Virus record (IMG/VR): IMGVR_UViG_3300018082_000013
Location: 1 to 48,036 of that record
Direction: 5' to 3' (one strand)
DNA: 48,036 bases
Source: a virus
Of this stretch, positions 7,848 through 14,237 are shown one piece after another. The first letter of the stretch is position 1. Every line of letters starts with the position of its first letter. Made by a program: the position numbers and the translations under genes. The notes under the pieces were generated by a model. That model saw only the letters and a program-made list of their open reading frames with translations. It searched no databases and was not told the origin of the DNA.

Positions 7848-8218
7848 TGGGCCGAGGGGTTGGGCGAACCTGTGCGCGCTGTGAGAAGTCGTGGGAAGGC
7901 TGAGCGGTCGAGACGACGTGCCCGCGTTGCGGGTACTGCAATGAGCCTGAGTCGCATAGCCCGAGCGACTGCCTGGCCGATCACAGTACCGGGCTGGCTC
8001 AAGGGGAGTGGTCGGACGACGGAGCCGAGTATTTCCCTACCCTGGCTGAAATCGAGGCGTCGGTGGGGTTTGCGAAGGGGGTAAATCGGGGCGATTTGGG
8101 GGTGCGCTGGCGATATCGGGGGCTCGGGAGTGGTAAGACAGCGGGAAGCCGACCCTCGCCGATCCTGGGGCATCGTAGGCGACGTAGGCACAACACGTGT
8201 GTGCTAATCACGTGTTAA
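7844..8218 (+). pseudogene. Zinc-ribbon ORF interrupted by an in-frame TGA
   Basis: From ATG 7844 the frame reads 19 codons including CARC, meets TGA at 7901-7903, and continues open in the same frame for 104 more codons to TAA 8216. The first residues after the TGA are AVETTCPRCGYC, so the two halves would together make one CxxC-x(n)-CxxC zinc ribbon. Either a nonsense mutation has broken the gene or the TGA is read through at some level. No good start exists just after the TGA. The last third (Arg-rich) is less protein-like and may be non-coding. Global TGA reassignment is excluded by normal TGA stops everywhere else. Confidence 0.45.
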
Positions 8219-8227
8219 GTAGTGTAG

Positions 8228-8263
8228 GTTCAACGCTGAACACTTACTCAACGTCTGTTGAGT
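8228..8263 (+). other. Two small hairpins just upstream of element B1
   Basis: GTTCA-acgc-TGAAC (8228-8241) and the perfect 7-bp ACTCAAC-gtct-GTTGAGT (8246-8263). The second abuts element B copy 1. No U-run follows, so intrinsic termination is not the obvious reading; an operator or RNA processing site is possible. Confidence 0.5.
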
Positions 8264-8275
8264 GGTAAAATAAAA
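8262..8275 (+). promoter_or_regulatory. Element B copy 1 (candidate late promoter, terS candidate)
   Basis: GTGGTAAAATAAAA; this copy lacks the final GAG and continues TGGTAGGGGGG, which gives the ribosome-binding site for ATG 8292. It matches five other copies that precede packaging and virion genes. Confidence 0.75.
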
Positions 8276-8291
8276 TGGTAGGGGGGACAAG

Positions 8292-8795
8292 ATGGCAGAG
8301 GGCGGCGCGACAGGTAAGGGCTTCAAGAAGGGCAAGAGCGGCAATCCAGGCGGCAAGTTTAAGGCTACGGGTTTGTCGTCACGCACGGAAGAGGCTGTAC
8401 GCAAGGCTCAAGCCATCGAAGCGTTCGGCAATGCGCTGATGACCGAGACAGCGACTAGCCTGAGCCTGGCCCCGCTGCGCCCGCTGCGCAAGGGTGAGAA
8501 GTACACGATCGAAGAGTTGCTGATGTCTCGCCCGTACATGGAAGGTGTGGTCATGCGCATGCGCCTGGGCACGGCGCCTCACCTTGAGAAGTTCGTGTGG
8601 GAGCACGTGTTCGGCAAGGCGATTCAAACGCTGAGGATCGAGAAGCCGCCCGAGTCACCTATGGCGAAGGCCATGAAGGAACTGAAGCCCGAGGAAATCA
8701 GGGTGCTTGCGCAAGCCGCTGCCCGAGTGATCGAGCTACGCAAAGCAGCAGTGATCGAAGTGAAAGCCTTACCGTCTGCTGATCCTACTAAGTAG
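8292..8795 (+). CDS. Terminase small-subunit candidate (DUF5681-like)
   Basis: 167 residues. The N-terminal GFKKGKSGNPGGKFK is the hallmark of the DUF5681-type proteins commonly encoded beside large terminases. The rest is helical, with a C-terminal coiled region (EEIRVLAQAAARVIELRK). Expected role: recognition of phage DNA for packaging. Supporting context: it is one of only six genes preceded by element B, like TerL and portal, although it is 8 kb from TerL. Its last codons and TAG stop lie within element A copy 2. Confidence 0.7.
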   Translation: MAEGGATGKGFKKGKSGNPGGKFKATGLSSRTEEAVRKAQAIEAFGNALMTETATSLSLAPLRPLRKGEKYTIEELLMSRPYMEGVVMRMRLGTAPHLEKFVWEHVFGKAIQTLRIEKPPESPMAKAMKELKPEEIRVLAQAAARVIELRKAAVIEVKALPSADPTK

Positions 8796-8796
8796 G
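8778..8796 (+). promoter_or_regulatory. Element A copy 2
   Basis: GCTGATCCTACTAAGTAGG, with C for T at position 2. The palindrome at 8784-8796 contains the TAG stop codon of the upstream gene and is followed directly by GAGGG and ATG 8809. Shows the element can be part of a coding region. Confidence 0.85.
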
Positions 8797-8808
8797 GAGG
8801 GCCAAACC

Positions 8809-8952
8809 ATGAGTGACCGACACCTGATCATGAGTGAGATCGAGAAGAGCGATGACGGTCGGCAGACGATTGATCAGACAGCCGACGCCATTGCCCGCAT
8901 CCTGAGCTTGGGGCCGGAGGATCCGTGCCGAGGTTCGTATGCTCGTGGGTGA
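8809..8952 (+). CDS. Small hypothetical protein
   Basis: 47 residues after element A copy 2 with ribosome-binding site GGGAGGG. Mostly helical (TIDQTADAIARILSLG). Overlaps the next frame by 14 nt. Assigned because element A reliably marks a real gene start. Confidence 0.6.
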   Translation: MSDRHLIMSEIEKSDDGRQTIDQTADAIARILSLGPEDPCRGSYARG

Positions 8953-9058
8953 GTCGGGCCTGGACAACGCTGACCTGGCTGACGAAATCCTCGATACGTT
9001 CGACTTCGACGATGACTTCGAAGACGACGACTACGACGAAGAGGACGACCAGGATTGA
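8939..9058 (+). CDS. Very acidic small protein
   Basis: 39 residues, of which residues 23-39 are almost entirely Asp/Glu (FDFDDDFEDDDYDEEDD). Short acidic proteins in phages can act as DNA mimics or bind basic host proteins, but nothing here proves it. The start ATG lies within the preceding gene and there is no strong ribosome-binding site, so expression would rely on coupling. Confidence 0.5.
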   Translation: MLVGESGLDNADLADEILDTFDFDDDFEDDDYDEEDDQD

Positions 9059-9145
9059 TGTTCGAGTGGCTGACGGGTGTCTGACCACATTGCTTGGTGA
9101 CCTGGGCTCAGGTCGCATGGGAGTTCATCACAAGGGGAGGGTTTG

Positions 9146-9715
9146 ATGGGAGTCAAAGGCGTTCTGACATCGAAAATGCGTGAAGCCGCTAAGGGCATCC
9201 GTGCCCCTGGACGTGAGAATGGGCCGACACTCGCCAACATGGGCGAGCCGCGTGCTCGCAAGGCGAAGCTGCGCGACGAGACACGCCAGTATACGGTCGA
9301 GGCGGTGGACCTGGCTGAGTGGGTGAGCGGTGAGAGCCGCTTCAACGTGGTCGAGATCGTGTACGACAACGCCGAGGATGCCTTCGTGGTGACGCTATCG
9401 TCGGCGAAGCAAGCCGAGCAGCCGAGGATAACGAAGCGCGACGCGTTTGTGGACAGAGACACCGAAGCACGGTTGACGAGTGGCCCACAGGTTTCGGATG
9501 ACGATGCAGGCGACATGGGCACGGCTGACGCGGTGCCTGCTATCGCATCTCGGGGTGAGCGTGACAGATTGCGCAAGCACGTGCGCTCCCGGCGTGAAAT
9601 CCTGATCGAAGCGCAGAAGCAGGGAAAGCCGGCACCGGCCGCGAGGATCACGCATCGGGAGACGGACGAAGACGATCCGGTTCCGAGCGCGCTTCCGGAC
9701 CATATCAATCGGTGA
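9146..9715 (+). CDS. Hypothetical protein
   Basis: 189 residues with ribosome-binding site AGGGGAGGG. Basic N-terminal third, a central beta-rich part (FNVVEIVYDNAEDAFVVTLSS), then a helical Arg-rich region (RDRLRKHVRSRREILIEAQK). No recognised motif. About 87 nt upstream (9059-9145) hold no convincing gene. Confidence 0.7.
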   Translation: MGVKGVLTSKMREAAKGIRAPGRENGPTLANMGEPRARKAKLRDETRQYTVEAVDLAEWVSGESRFNVVEIVYDNAEDAFVVTLSSAKQAEQPRITKRDAFVDRDTEARLTSGPQVSDDDAGDMGTADAVPAIASRGERDRLRKHVRSRREILIEAQKQGKPAPAARITHRETDEDDPVPSALPDHINR

Positions 9716-10593
9716 TGACTGGCCTCGAAGCGCAGATCGAGGTAGCGGTCGGCATCGGCATCAGTGCGCTGACCATTGGGGGTGTGTTTGGGTGGTGCTC
9801 GTTCAAGCACCGCATGCAGCCGAGTGGCACGCGCAAGTATGGCATCGTGTACACGTGCCTGAAGAATGCACCGACGTATGACATGGCGGGCAAGTTCCCG
9901 CCCGAGTCGCGCATGCCTGACCTGTACTGGCACACGCGTGCAGCGTGGGGTTGCAGAGAAACGTCGCTTGCATGGTGGGGTTGCAAGGAACCGACGCTCT
10001 TGCCGCATCCGCTCGTGTACGTGAATAAGGACGGCGAGAGCGTGACCTGTCACTGTGGCAGGCTCGTCGGTCAGTACGTGGTGACTCGCGACGCGCAGAA
10101 CGTATGGTTCCGCGCCACGGGCGAGCTAAACTGGCTGACGAGTGCAGGGCGTTCGCTGAGCGATGACGAGGCGGCTCTGGTCACCCGCAGGCAGTACGAG
10201 GCTGAGTCGATCAGGCTCAGCGGTGGACGCTTTGTGGGACCGAATGAAGAGGGGGCTCGACGATGGGAGCCCACGCCGAAGTTTACAGTCGAGACGGCTG
10301 GAATGGCGATGGGAACACGGAAAGTGATACGTTCCGAGCAAGGTGACGTGTATACACAGATCACGTGCACACGGTGTGCGAGGCAGATGTCCGAAGATGA
10401 GTTCTATACTCAGCATTTCGTGGGTACGCCCGCGACGCTGAAGTGTGAGTCAGCACTCGGGGGAATGACTACGTGGGAGCGTCTTAACGGTGTGGACCGC
10501 AAACGGCCCAAGGCTCCCGATGCGCGCGTGGTCCTGGCTGAAGCGATCGAGGCCGGCGTGCGAGCACCGTTGTCCTTCGATGGGGAAGTGTGA
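9715..10593 (+). CDS. Membrane-anchored Cys-containing protein with shared tail
   Basis: 292 residues. An N-terminal hydrophobic segment at ~9-29 (VAVGIGISALTIGGVFGWC) suggests a membrane anchor. There are two metal-knuckle-like pairs, CHCG near residue 112 and CTRC near 221, and a C-terminal tail GVRAPLSFDGEV of the shared type. It looks like a structural or signalling scaffold rather than an enzyme. In-frame sequence continues after its TGA into the 10606 gene, so limited readthrough would give a longer product. Confidence 0.7.
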   Translation: MTGLEAQIEVAVGIGISALTIGGVFGWCSFKHRMQPSGTRKYGIVYTCLKNAPTYDMAGKFPPESRMPDLYWHTRAAWGCRETSLAWWGCKEPTLLPHPLVYVNKDGESVTCHCGRLVGQYVVTRDAQNVWFRATGELNWLTSAGRSLSDDEAALVTRRQYEAESIRLSGGRFVGPNEEGARRWEPTPKFTVETAGMAMGTRKVIRSEQGDVYTQITCTRCARQMSEDEFYTQHFVGTPATLKCESALGGMTTWERLNGVDRKRPKAPDARVVLAEAIEAGVRAPLSFDGEV

Positions 10594-10605
10594 TGGGTCA
10601 AGGAT

Positions 10606-10830
10606 GTGGCACCACGCGACGCGGACGAGCCTGGACCACGCTGCACGTGTAGGCATACGAAGGCGCGGCATGCGAGTCCGGGATGTCTCGTGTACCTGGA
10701 AGACGCGTCTGAGTTCTGTCCATGCGCCGTGTACACGAAGCCTGGCTCACCCAAGGCGAAGGCTAGGGCGAAGACACTAGCCGACTTCTTCCCGGTGCGG
10801 GCCAGGCTCGCGTTCGACGAGGAAGTGTGA
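10606..10830 (+). CDS. CxC-H-H zinc-domain protein with shared tail
   Basis: 74 residues from GTG. Module CTCRHTKARH ... GC ... CPC matches the 6225 and 18429 proteins; tail PVRARLAFDEEV. The start is a problem: AAGGA sits only a few nt before the GTG, and the expected ATG in the TGATG overlap at 10593 is in another frame that stops after 19 codons. The gene is also in frame with the previous gene across its single TGA. So initiation at GTG, readthrough, or a recent frameshift are all possible. Confidence 0.6.
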   Translation: MAPRDADEPGPRCTCRHTKARHASPGCLVYLEDASEFCPCAVYTKPGSPKAKARAKTLADFFPVRARLAFDEEV

Positions 10831-11306
10831 TGGGCAGCATCGAAATACCTTTGACCGCGCTCCGTGAATGGGTGGCTACGGGCAAGAAGATCAGAGAGGT
10901 TGCTCCTATGGCAGCGATGACGACGGCAGTGAAGCAAGCGCAGGACCGCGCTATCCGTGTGCGTCGCGTGCAGCAAGTGCAGACTCTTGACGGCCGCGTG
11001 ATCATGCAGGACTTCGACTTCGAGTCGCCACGGATCATGACGACGAACGGCACCAACCTCGACGTGCCGGTGACGGCGCAGAAGCAGAAGCCGAGCGTGG
11101 CGACCGTGATGGCTGACGAGGACTTTAAGCTAGCGTGCCTGGCAGCAGGTGTCGAAATATCCAGGCGGCAGGCGTCGAAGTTCCGCAAGGGACACGGTGC
11201 AGCGTTCGCGGCACAGGAGAAGCGTAGGCTGGCAGCACTCGCATATGATCCGACACCTGTGCTCGAAGGACGCGCGCCGAGGCCCCGCGACGGCGAGGAA
11301 GTATGA
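10830..11306 (+). CDS. Hypothetical protein with shared C-terminal tail
   Basis: 158 residues, TGATG-coupled. Helical N-terminal half (TTAVKQAQDRAIRVRRVQQVQ). A region around 100-130 with EISRRQASKFRKGHG looks helix-turn-helix-like or at least basic. Tail LEGRAPRPRDGEEV is nearly identical to that of the 5875 protein but encoded with different synonymous codons. Followed at once by element A copy 3. Confidence 0.7.
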   Translation: MGSIEIPLTALREWVATGKKIREVAPMAAMTTAVKQAQDRAIRVRRVQQVQTLDGRVIMQDFDFESPRIMTTNGTNLDVPVTAQKQKPSVATVMADEDFKLACLAAGVEISRRQASKFRKGHGAAFAAQEKRRLAALAYDPTPVLEGRAPRPRDGEEV

Positions 11307-11311
11307 AGTCT

Positions 11312-11330
11312 GTTGATCCTACTAAGTAGG
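11312..11330 (+). promoter_or_regulatory. Element A copy 3
   Basis: GTTGATCCTACTAAGTAGG, preceded by GTCT as in copies 2 and 4, followed by AAGGG and ATG 11344. Begins 5 nt after the upstream stop codon. Confidence 0.85.
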
Positions 11331-11343
11331 AAGGGTAAAGCCT

Positions 11344-11625
11344 ATGCCGGGATTTGCTGAGCAATTGGACGAATCGCGCCTGGACGACGTGCTGACCTTC
11401 GAGGGCCAGTCGGTGACTCGGCGTGACGCACAAGTGCTCCTGGCGCAGATGGTGCCGGGCTCCGACCTGGTGGACGCCGTCAAGCGGATCGCACGAGCGC
11501 GCAACATGGGGTTTTCGCAGTTCGGGAGTGAGTCTCCGATTGTACCCGTTCCGCCACTGTTCGAGCCGATGCCGCTGCCCTATCCTGATAAGCGGGCGCC
11601 GCTCGACTTCGACGAGGATGTGTGA
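11344..11625 (+). CDS. Hypothetical protein with shared C-terminal tail
   Basis: 93 residues. Helical core (AQVLLAQMVPGSDLVDAVKRIARARN), a Pro-rich stretch (VPVPPLFEPMPLPYP) and the tail DKRAPLDFDEDV. No zinc motif, so the tail is not restricted to the zinc-ribbon members. Single gene between element A copy 3 and tRNA-Pro. Confidence 0.72.
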   Translation: MPGFAEQLDESRLDDVLTFEGQSVTRRDAQVLLAQMVPGSDLVDAVKRIARARNMGFSQFGSESPIVPVPPLFEPMPLPYPDKRAPLDFDEDV

Positions 11626-11649
11626 ACGGTTGAAGTGTCGTGGATACTG

Positions 11650-11725
11650 AGGGCGGTACGTCAGCGGCCAGACTTCTGGTGTCGGAAACCAGAGGACGGA
11701 GGTTCGACTCCTCCCCGCCCTACCA
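11650..11725 (+). tRNA. tRNA-Pro (anticodon CGG)
   Basis: 76 nt including encoded CCA. Acceptor AGGGCGG pairs with CCGCCCT; anticodon stem CTGGT/ACCAG encloses the loop GTCGGAA (anticodon CGG, reading CCG); T-arm GGAGG-TTCGACT-CCTCC. The base 5' of U33 is G instead of the usual pyrimidine. Confidence 0.88.
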
Positions 11726-11762
11726 TTTCGGTGAGATGTTAAAACGAAGACAGGAGGCGCAT

Positions 11763-12185
11763 ATGGGTATGTATGACGATGGTGGCAGTTCAGTGATTCT
11801 CGAAACTGCGCCGGACCGTGACGAGCGCAGACGGCGTGAGTACGAGGCGTGGATCGTGGCGAGCCGCAAGCAGGCACGACGCGAGCGCATCTACAAGCGT
11901 GTGACCTGGGGCGTAGCTATACTGATCACGCTCGGGTTACTGTTCGGCCTGATGGTCTACGTGAATCAGGCTACTGCGGCACCACCGCCACAGGAGCGCG
12001 AGCTACGGCCCAAACCCCGCGCGAGGCAGGGTGTGCCGGTCGAGCAGTCCCCGCGAAGCCTGAAGGCCGCAGAGGCGTACTGCGAGAAGGCGGGCGGATT
12101 CTGGTGGGTGGACATGGACCCCGATGGCTTGCCTGGCATGAAGGTCGTCGGGTGCCTCTGGCCTGTGCCAAAGGGGATGAAGTGA
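11763..12185 (+). CDS. Single-pass membrane protein
   Basis: 140 residues from ATG with an ideal AGGAGG ribosome-binding site; a longer frame upstream would run through tRNA-Pro. Basic juxtamembrane region (RKQARRERIYKRV), then a transmembrane helix at ~48-68 (WGVAILITLGLLFGLMVYV). The C-terminal part outside contains two Cys in AYCEKAGGFWW and KVVGCLWP, plausibly a disulfide-stabilised exported domain. Confidence 0.75.
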   Translation: MGMYDDGGSSVILETAPDRDERRRREYEAWIVASRKQARRERIYKRVTWGVAILITLGLLFGLMVYVNQATAAPPPQERELRPKPRARQGVPVEQSPRSLKAAEAYCEKAGGFWWVDMDPDGLPGMKVVGCLWPVPKGMK

Positions 12186-12373
12186 TGCTGACGCCGGTCA
12201 TGGAAGGTGGCACGCGGTACAAGGCCGAGCGTGATCTCCGTAAGGCAACGCTGGTCGAAGTGGACAAGCGTATGGCGATGGCGAAGAGTTCGAGCGGCGT
12301 TGACAGCGTGGGGCACAGTCTGTATGCGCTGCTCCTGATCGCGCGGCTGCACGAGAGTGTCTATGATGACTGA
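12185..12373 (+). CDS. Small helical hypothetical protein
   Basis: 62 residues, TGATG-coupled. Basic-acidic helices (KAERDLRKATLVEVDKRMAMAK; SLYALLLIARLHESVYDD). Overlaps the next gene by 11 nt. No family recognised. Confidence 0.6.
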   Translation: MLTPVMEGGTRYKAERDLRKATLVEVDKRMAMAKSSSGVDSVGHSLYALLLIARLHESVYDD

Positions 12374-12632
12374 TACCATTGACCTGAACGGTGCAGCCCT
12401 GAAACAGGTTGCGCTGGCGTGGTACGAGTACGTGGTGAATGTCGCCGGCTATACCGAAGCCAAGTGGAAGGCAGCCGAGTCGCGCTGTCTGGCCGAGTAC
12501 CGTACGTTCACGCACAAGGAATGGAACGGTAAGCAGGCGAAGAACATCATTGTCGAGACACAGCGGTGGGTGCTGACCGACAACGGCATTGACCTTTACA
12601 TCGAGGGACGCAAAAATAGCCTGGCAGGCTAA
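12363..12632 (+). CDS. Hypothetical protein
   Basis: 89 residues; ATG 12363 or 12366. Aromatic-rich helical protein (ALAWYEYVVNVAGYTEAKWKA). Its last codons form the left arm of the strong hairpin at 12604-12645, so the 3' end of the coding region and the hairpin are one structure. Confidence 0.62.
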   Translation: MMTDTIDLNGAALKQVALAWYEYVVNVAGYTEAKWKAAESRCLAEYRTFTHKEWNGKQAKNIIVETQRWVLTDNGIDLYIEGRKNSLAG

Positions 12633-12645
12633 CTTTTGCGTCCCT
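12604..12645 (+). terminator. Composite hairpin at operon end
   Basis: Perfect 12-bp arms AGGGACGCAAAA / TTTTGCGTCCCT enclose a second hairpin AGCCT-GGC-AGGCT. It lies across the stop codon of the upstream gene and just before the tRNA region. No U-run follows the outer stem, so Rho-independent termination is not certain; RNase III processing or transcript protection are alternatives. Confidence 0.6.
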
Positions 12646-12666
12646 GAGATACGAGATAGTTCGAGC

Positions 12667-12734
12667 GGCGGCGTGGCCGAGAGGCATCCTCGCGGGATGG
12701 GCTGAGCCTGGCCCCCAAATCCTCGTCGCCGCCA
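12667..12734 (+). tRNA. tRNA-like sequence, degenerate or non-canonical
   Basis: The acceptor-like arms GGCGGCG (12667-12673) and CGCCGCC (12727-12733) pair perfectly and are followed by A. The 5' part TGGCCGAGAGGC matches the D-arm of tRNA-Ser/Leu types. The middle folds as CATC-ctcgcgg-GATG, but there is no recognisable T-arm. It may be a decayed or unusually structured tRNA, so I do not assign an isotype. Confidence 0.4.
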
Positions 12735-12743
12735 GTTTTCTTT

Positions 12744-12816
12744 GCGGCTATAGCTCAAGGAAGAGCACGTCCCTCGTAAGGACGGAGATGGTGCCTCGAA
12801 ACACCTGGCCGCGCCA
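12744..12816 (+). tRNA. tRNA-Thr (anticodon CGU)
   Basis: 73 nt with encoded CCA. Acceptor GCGGCTA/TGGCCGC, D-arm GCTC-aaggaa-GAGC, anticodon arm CGTCC-CTCGTAA-GGACG (anticodon CGT, reading ACG). The T-arm GGTG...CACC is one nucleotide short and lacks the usual TTC, so it is slightly aberrant. Confidence 0.78.
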
Positions 12817-13192
12817 GTTTGTAGAGGCCCGAGGAGAGACAAGTTCTTGGGAGCAATGGCAGGGCGTAATCTCCCCTGATCCCCTCACTGTTGAAAGGCG
12901 GTGCAACATGCGATGAAATAGGGAAAGGCCGAAAGGCTCCGGAAGAAAACTTTGTGAAATGTGGTTTTTATAAAGGTAATAGGCTGAACGAAGGGAGCCC
13001 TGCCCGGTGTTTGGGTTAGCGACAGGTGCGGGCGAGGCCGGGAAGATTCTGTGGTAAGCCTGGCGTCACGGCGGGGCATAAGAACGAGGCGACACCCAAG
13101 ACGCGCCTACTCCCTTCTATTGATCGAGAGGCCGAGCGGGAACGCTGCTCGGGGAATACGGTCAGGCGGTTTGACCCTGACCCCTCGTGACT
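12817..13192 (+). other. Non-coding spacer with stem-loops
   Basis: 376 nt between tRNA genes with no credible reading frame. Visible structure: CCGAGC/GCTCGG (13132-13152), GGTCAGG/CCTGACC (13160-13182), a short GCC-GAAA-GGC loop near 12930. Could encode a structured small RNA or be the spacer of a processed polycistronic tRNA transcript. I recognise no known RNA family. Confidence 0.45.
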
Positions 13193-13266
13193 GTGACGCT
13201 GGCCGAGTGGCAAGGCAGCGGGTTGTGGACCCGCGCAGCGGGGTTCGACTCCCCGGCGTCACCCCA
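13193..13266 (+). tRNA. tRNA-His (anticodon GUG)
   Basis: 74 nt with encoded CCA. Acceptor GTGACGC/GCGTCAC, anticodon arm GCGGG-TTGTGGA-CCCGC (anticodon GTG), T-arm CGGGG-TTCGACT-CCCCG, discriminator C as in bacterial tRNA-His. The base at -1 in the gene is T, not the G normally required opposite C73. Confidence 0.9.
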
Positions 13267-13270
13267 ATGT

Positions 13271-13343
13271 GCCGCCTTAGCTCAGTTGGCAGAGCATCGG
13301 TTTTGTAAACCGAGGGTCCGTGGTTCGATCCCACGAGGCGGCT
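13271..13343 (+). tRNA. tRNA-Thr (anticodon UGU)
   Basis: 73 nt; the discriminator T is followed by CCG, so a full CCA is not encoded. Acceptor GCCGCCT/AGGCGGC, D-arm AGCTCAGTTGGCAGAGC, anticodon arm TCGGT-TTTGTAA-ACCGA (anticodon TGT, reading ACA), T-arm CGTGG-TTCGATC-CCACG. Begins 4 nt after tRNA-His. Confidence 0.92.
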
Positions 13344-13558
13344 CCGTGCGCACGCCCTGCGAGCCGACCGGCAGGGGGAAGGAAGAGTCAGCGGGGAACT
13401 TGGTGCAAGCAGGGGAAACGCTGGCGAGGTTGGCGCGCTTCACGTCGGACTGCGACCGACGCTAAGACGACTATTTCGCGGTGGTACCCGTGTGAGCACG
13501 GCGCAACGCTGTGTGTCTCGAAGCTACGTGGACCGGGCTGGTCGGTCCCCTACCTCAC
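13344..13558 (+). other. Structured non-coding spacer
   Basis: 215 nt without a supported gene. Three strong stem-loops: CGTCGG-actgcga-CCGACG (13443-13461), CCGTG-tgag-CACGG (13488-13501) and GGACCG-ggctggt-CGGTCC (13530-13548). Two have 7-nt loops like tRNA arms, but no acceptor stem is evident. Candidate small RNA or processing spacer. Confidence 0.45.
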
Positions 13559-13632
13559 TCCGGTGTCAGCCAATGGTAGGCTAACGGACTGTTAATCCGT
13601 CAATCGTGGTTCGAGTCCACGCACCGGAGCCA
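13559..13632 (+). tRNA. tRNA-Asn (anticodon GUU)
   Basis: 74 nt with encoded CCA. Acceptor TCCGGTG/CACCGGA, anticodon arm ACGGA-CTGTTAA-TCCGT (anticodon GTT), T-arm CGTGG-TTCGAGT-CCACG, discriminator G. Last tRNA of the cluster; element A copy 4 starts 14 nt later. Confidence 0.92.
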
Positions 13633-13646
13633 AATTCTCTACGTCT

Positions 13647-13665
13647 GTTGATCCTACTAAGTAGG
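13647..13665 (+). promoter_or_regulatory. Element A copy 4
   Basis: GTTGATCCTACTAAGTAGG followed by GAGGA and ATG 13678. Its upstream flank ACGTCT is identical to the flank before GTTGA in the hairpin 5' of element B copy 1 (8251-8261). Confidence 0.85.
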
Positions 13666-13677
13666 GAGGACAGCCAA

Positions 13678-13854
13678 ATGGAAAAGGACAGAGGCAGCAT
13701 GCAGAAGCCGGTATGGGTAACGCTCGGCATGGCGACGCACTTCGGCGTCGGCATCGCGGCTGGCAAGGCGTTCGGATTCTGGTGGGGCGTGTTTTACGGT
13801 GCCTTTGCCGAGACGTGGCTGGTCTATCGGCTCGCCGCGTGGATACTCGCATGA
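13678..13854 (+). CDS. Small membrane protein
   Basis: 58 residues after element A copy 4. Two hydrophobic stretches rich in Gly and aromatics (THFGVGIAAGKAFGFWWGVF; ETWLVYRLAAWILA) could form one or two transmembrane helices. Position and size would suit a holin-like protein, but no lysis gene is adjacent. Confidence 0.65.
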   Translation: MEKDRGSMQKPVWVTLGMATHFGVGIAAGKAFGFWWGVFYGAFAETWLVYRLAAWILA

Positions 13855-13940
13855 TCAACATTCTGTGCATGATGTTGGCCTTGCGGTATTCATGATCGCC
13901 ATTTCGGTTGCGCCTGGTGAGTAAGCGTTTCCGTTGGCGC

Positions 13941-14237
13941 ATGGACAAGCAGTGCGACAACTGCCCCTTCGCCTCGAAGGGTGCGGGGCTTGCGCTGCGC
14001 CGGTCACTCAAGCCTGGCCGATGGGCTGAGATCACACAGTCAATCAGAGACGGCGCACCGTTCCATTGTCACAAGACGACTCAGGACATGGTCGAGGATG
14101 ACGACGGCGACGTGCTCGACGTGGGCGCGAAGGCACTCATGTGCGCCGGGGCACTCGCCTACGCTGAGAAGCGCGGCGTGTCGAGCCAACTGCAACGGGT
14201 GTGCGAGCGGCTGGACTCCATGAGGAAGAGAGTGTGA
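13941..14237 (+). CDS. CDNCPF zinc-binding hypothetical protein
   Basis: 98 residues from ATG 13941; a GTG at 13917 would add 8 basic residues, and neither start has a clear ribosome-binding site. The pattern CDNCPF ... LRRSLKPGRW ... GAPFHCHKT, with a later LMCAGAL, is a recurring small phage/bacterial family (compare DUF6283-type CD.CPW proteins) with probable metal-binding Cys/His. Function unknown. TGATG-coupled to the next gene. Confidence 0.7.
   Translation: MDKQCDNCPFASKGAGLALRRSLKPGRWAEITQSIRDGAPFHCHKTTQDMVEDDDGDVLDVGAKALMCAGALAYAEKRGVSSQLQRVCERLDSMRKRV

Noticed and set aside
7860-8084. Alternative 74-codon Arg-rich ORF
   Set aside because: Overlaps the zinc-ribbon frame, has low-complexity Arg/Ser composition and no ribosome-binding site.
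7844-8218. Genome-wide TGA recoding as the reason for the interrupted ORF
   Set aside because: Dozens of genes end in TGA within ATGA or TGATG overlaps, so TGA is a normal stop.
8925-9146. 73-codon ORF rich in Thr/Ser
   Set aside because: It is the +1 shadow of the acidic protein (Asp codons read as Thr); only its last part covers an otherwise empty 87-nt gap.
11640-11762. Longer N-terminus for the membrane protein at 11763
   Set aside because: It would translate through tRNA-Pro; the ATG at 11763 has an ideal AGGAGG site.
12667-12734. Assignment of the tRNA-like sequence as tRNA-Ala(CGC) or tRNA-Ser
   Set aside because: An anticodon-like CGC loop can be drawn, but no T-arm pairs and the stem has a mismatch, so isotype is not supported.
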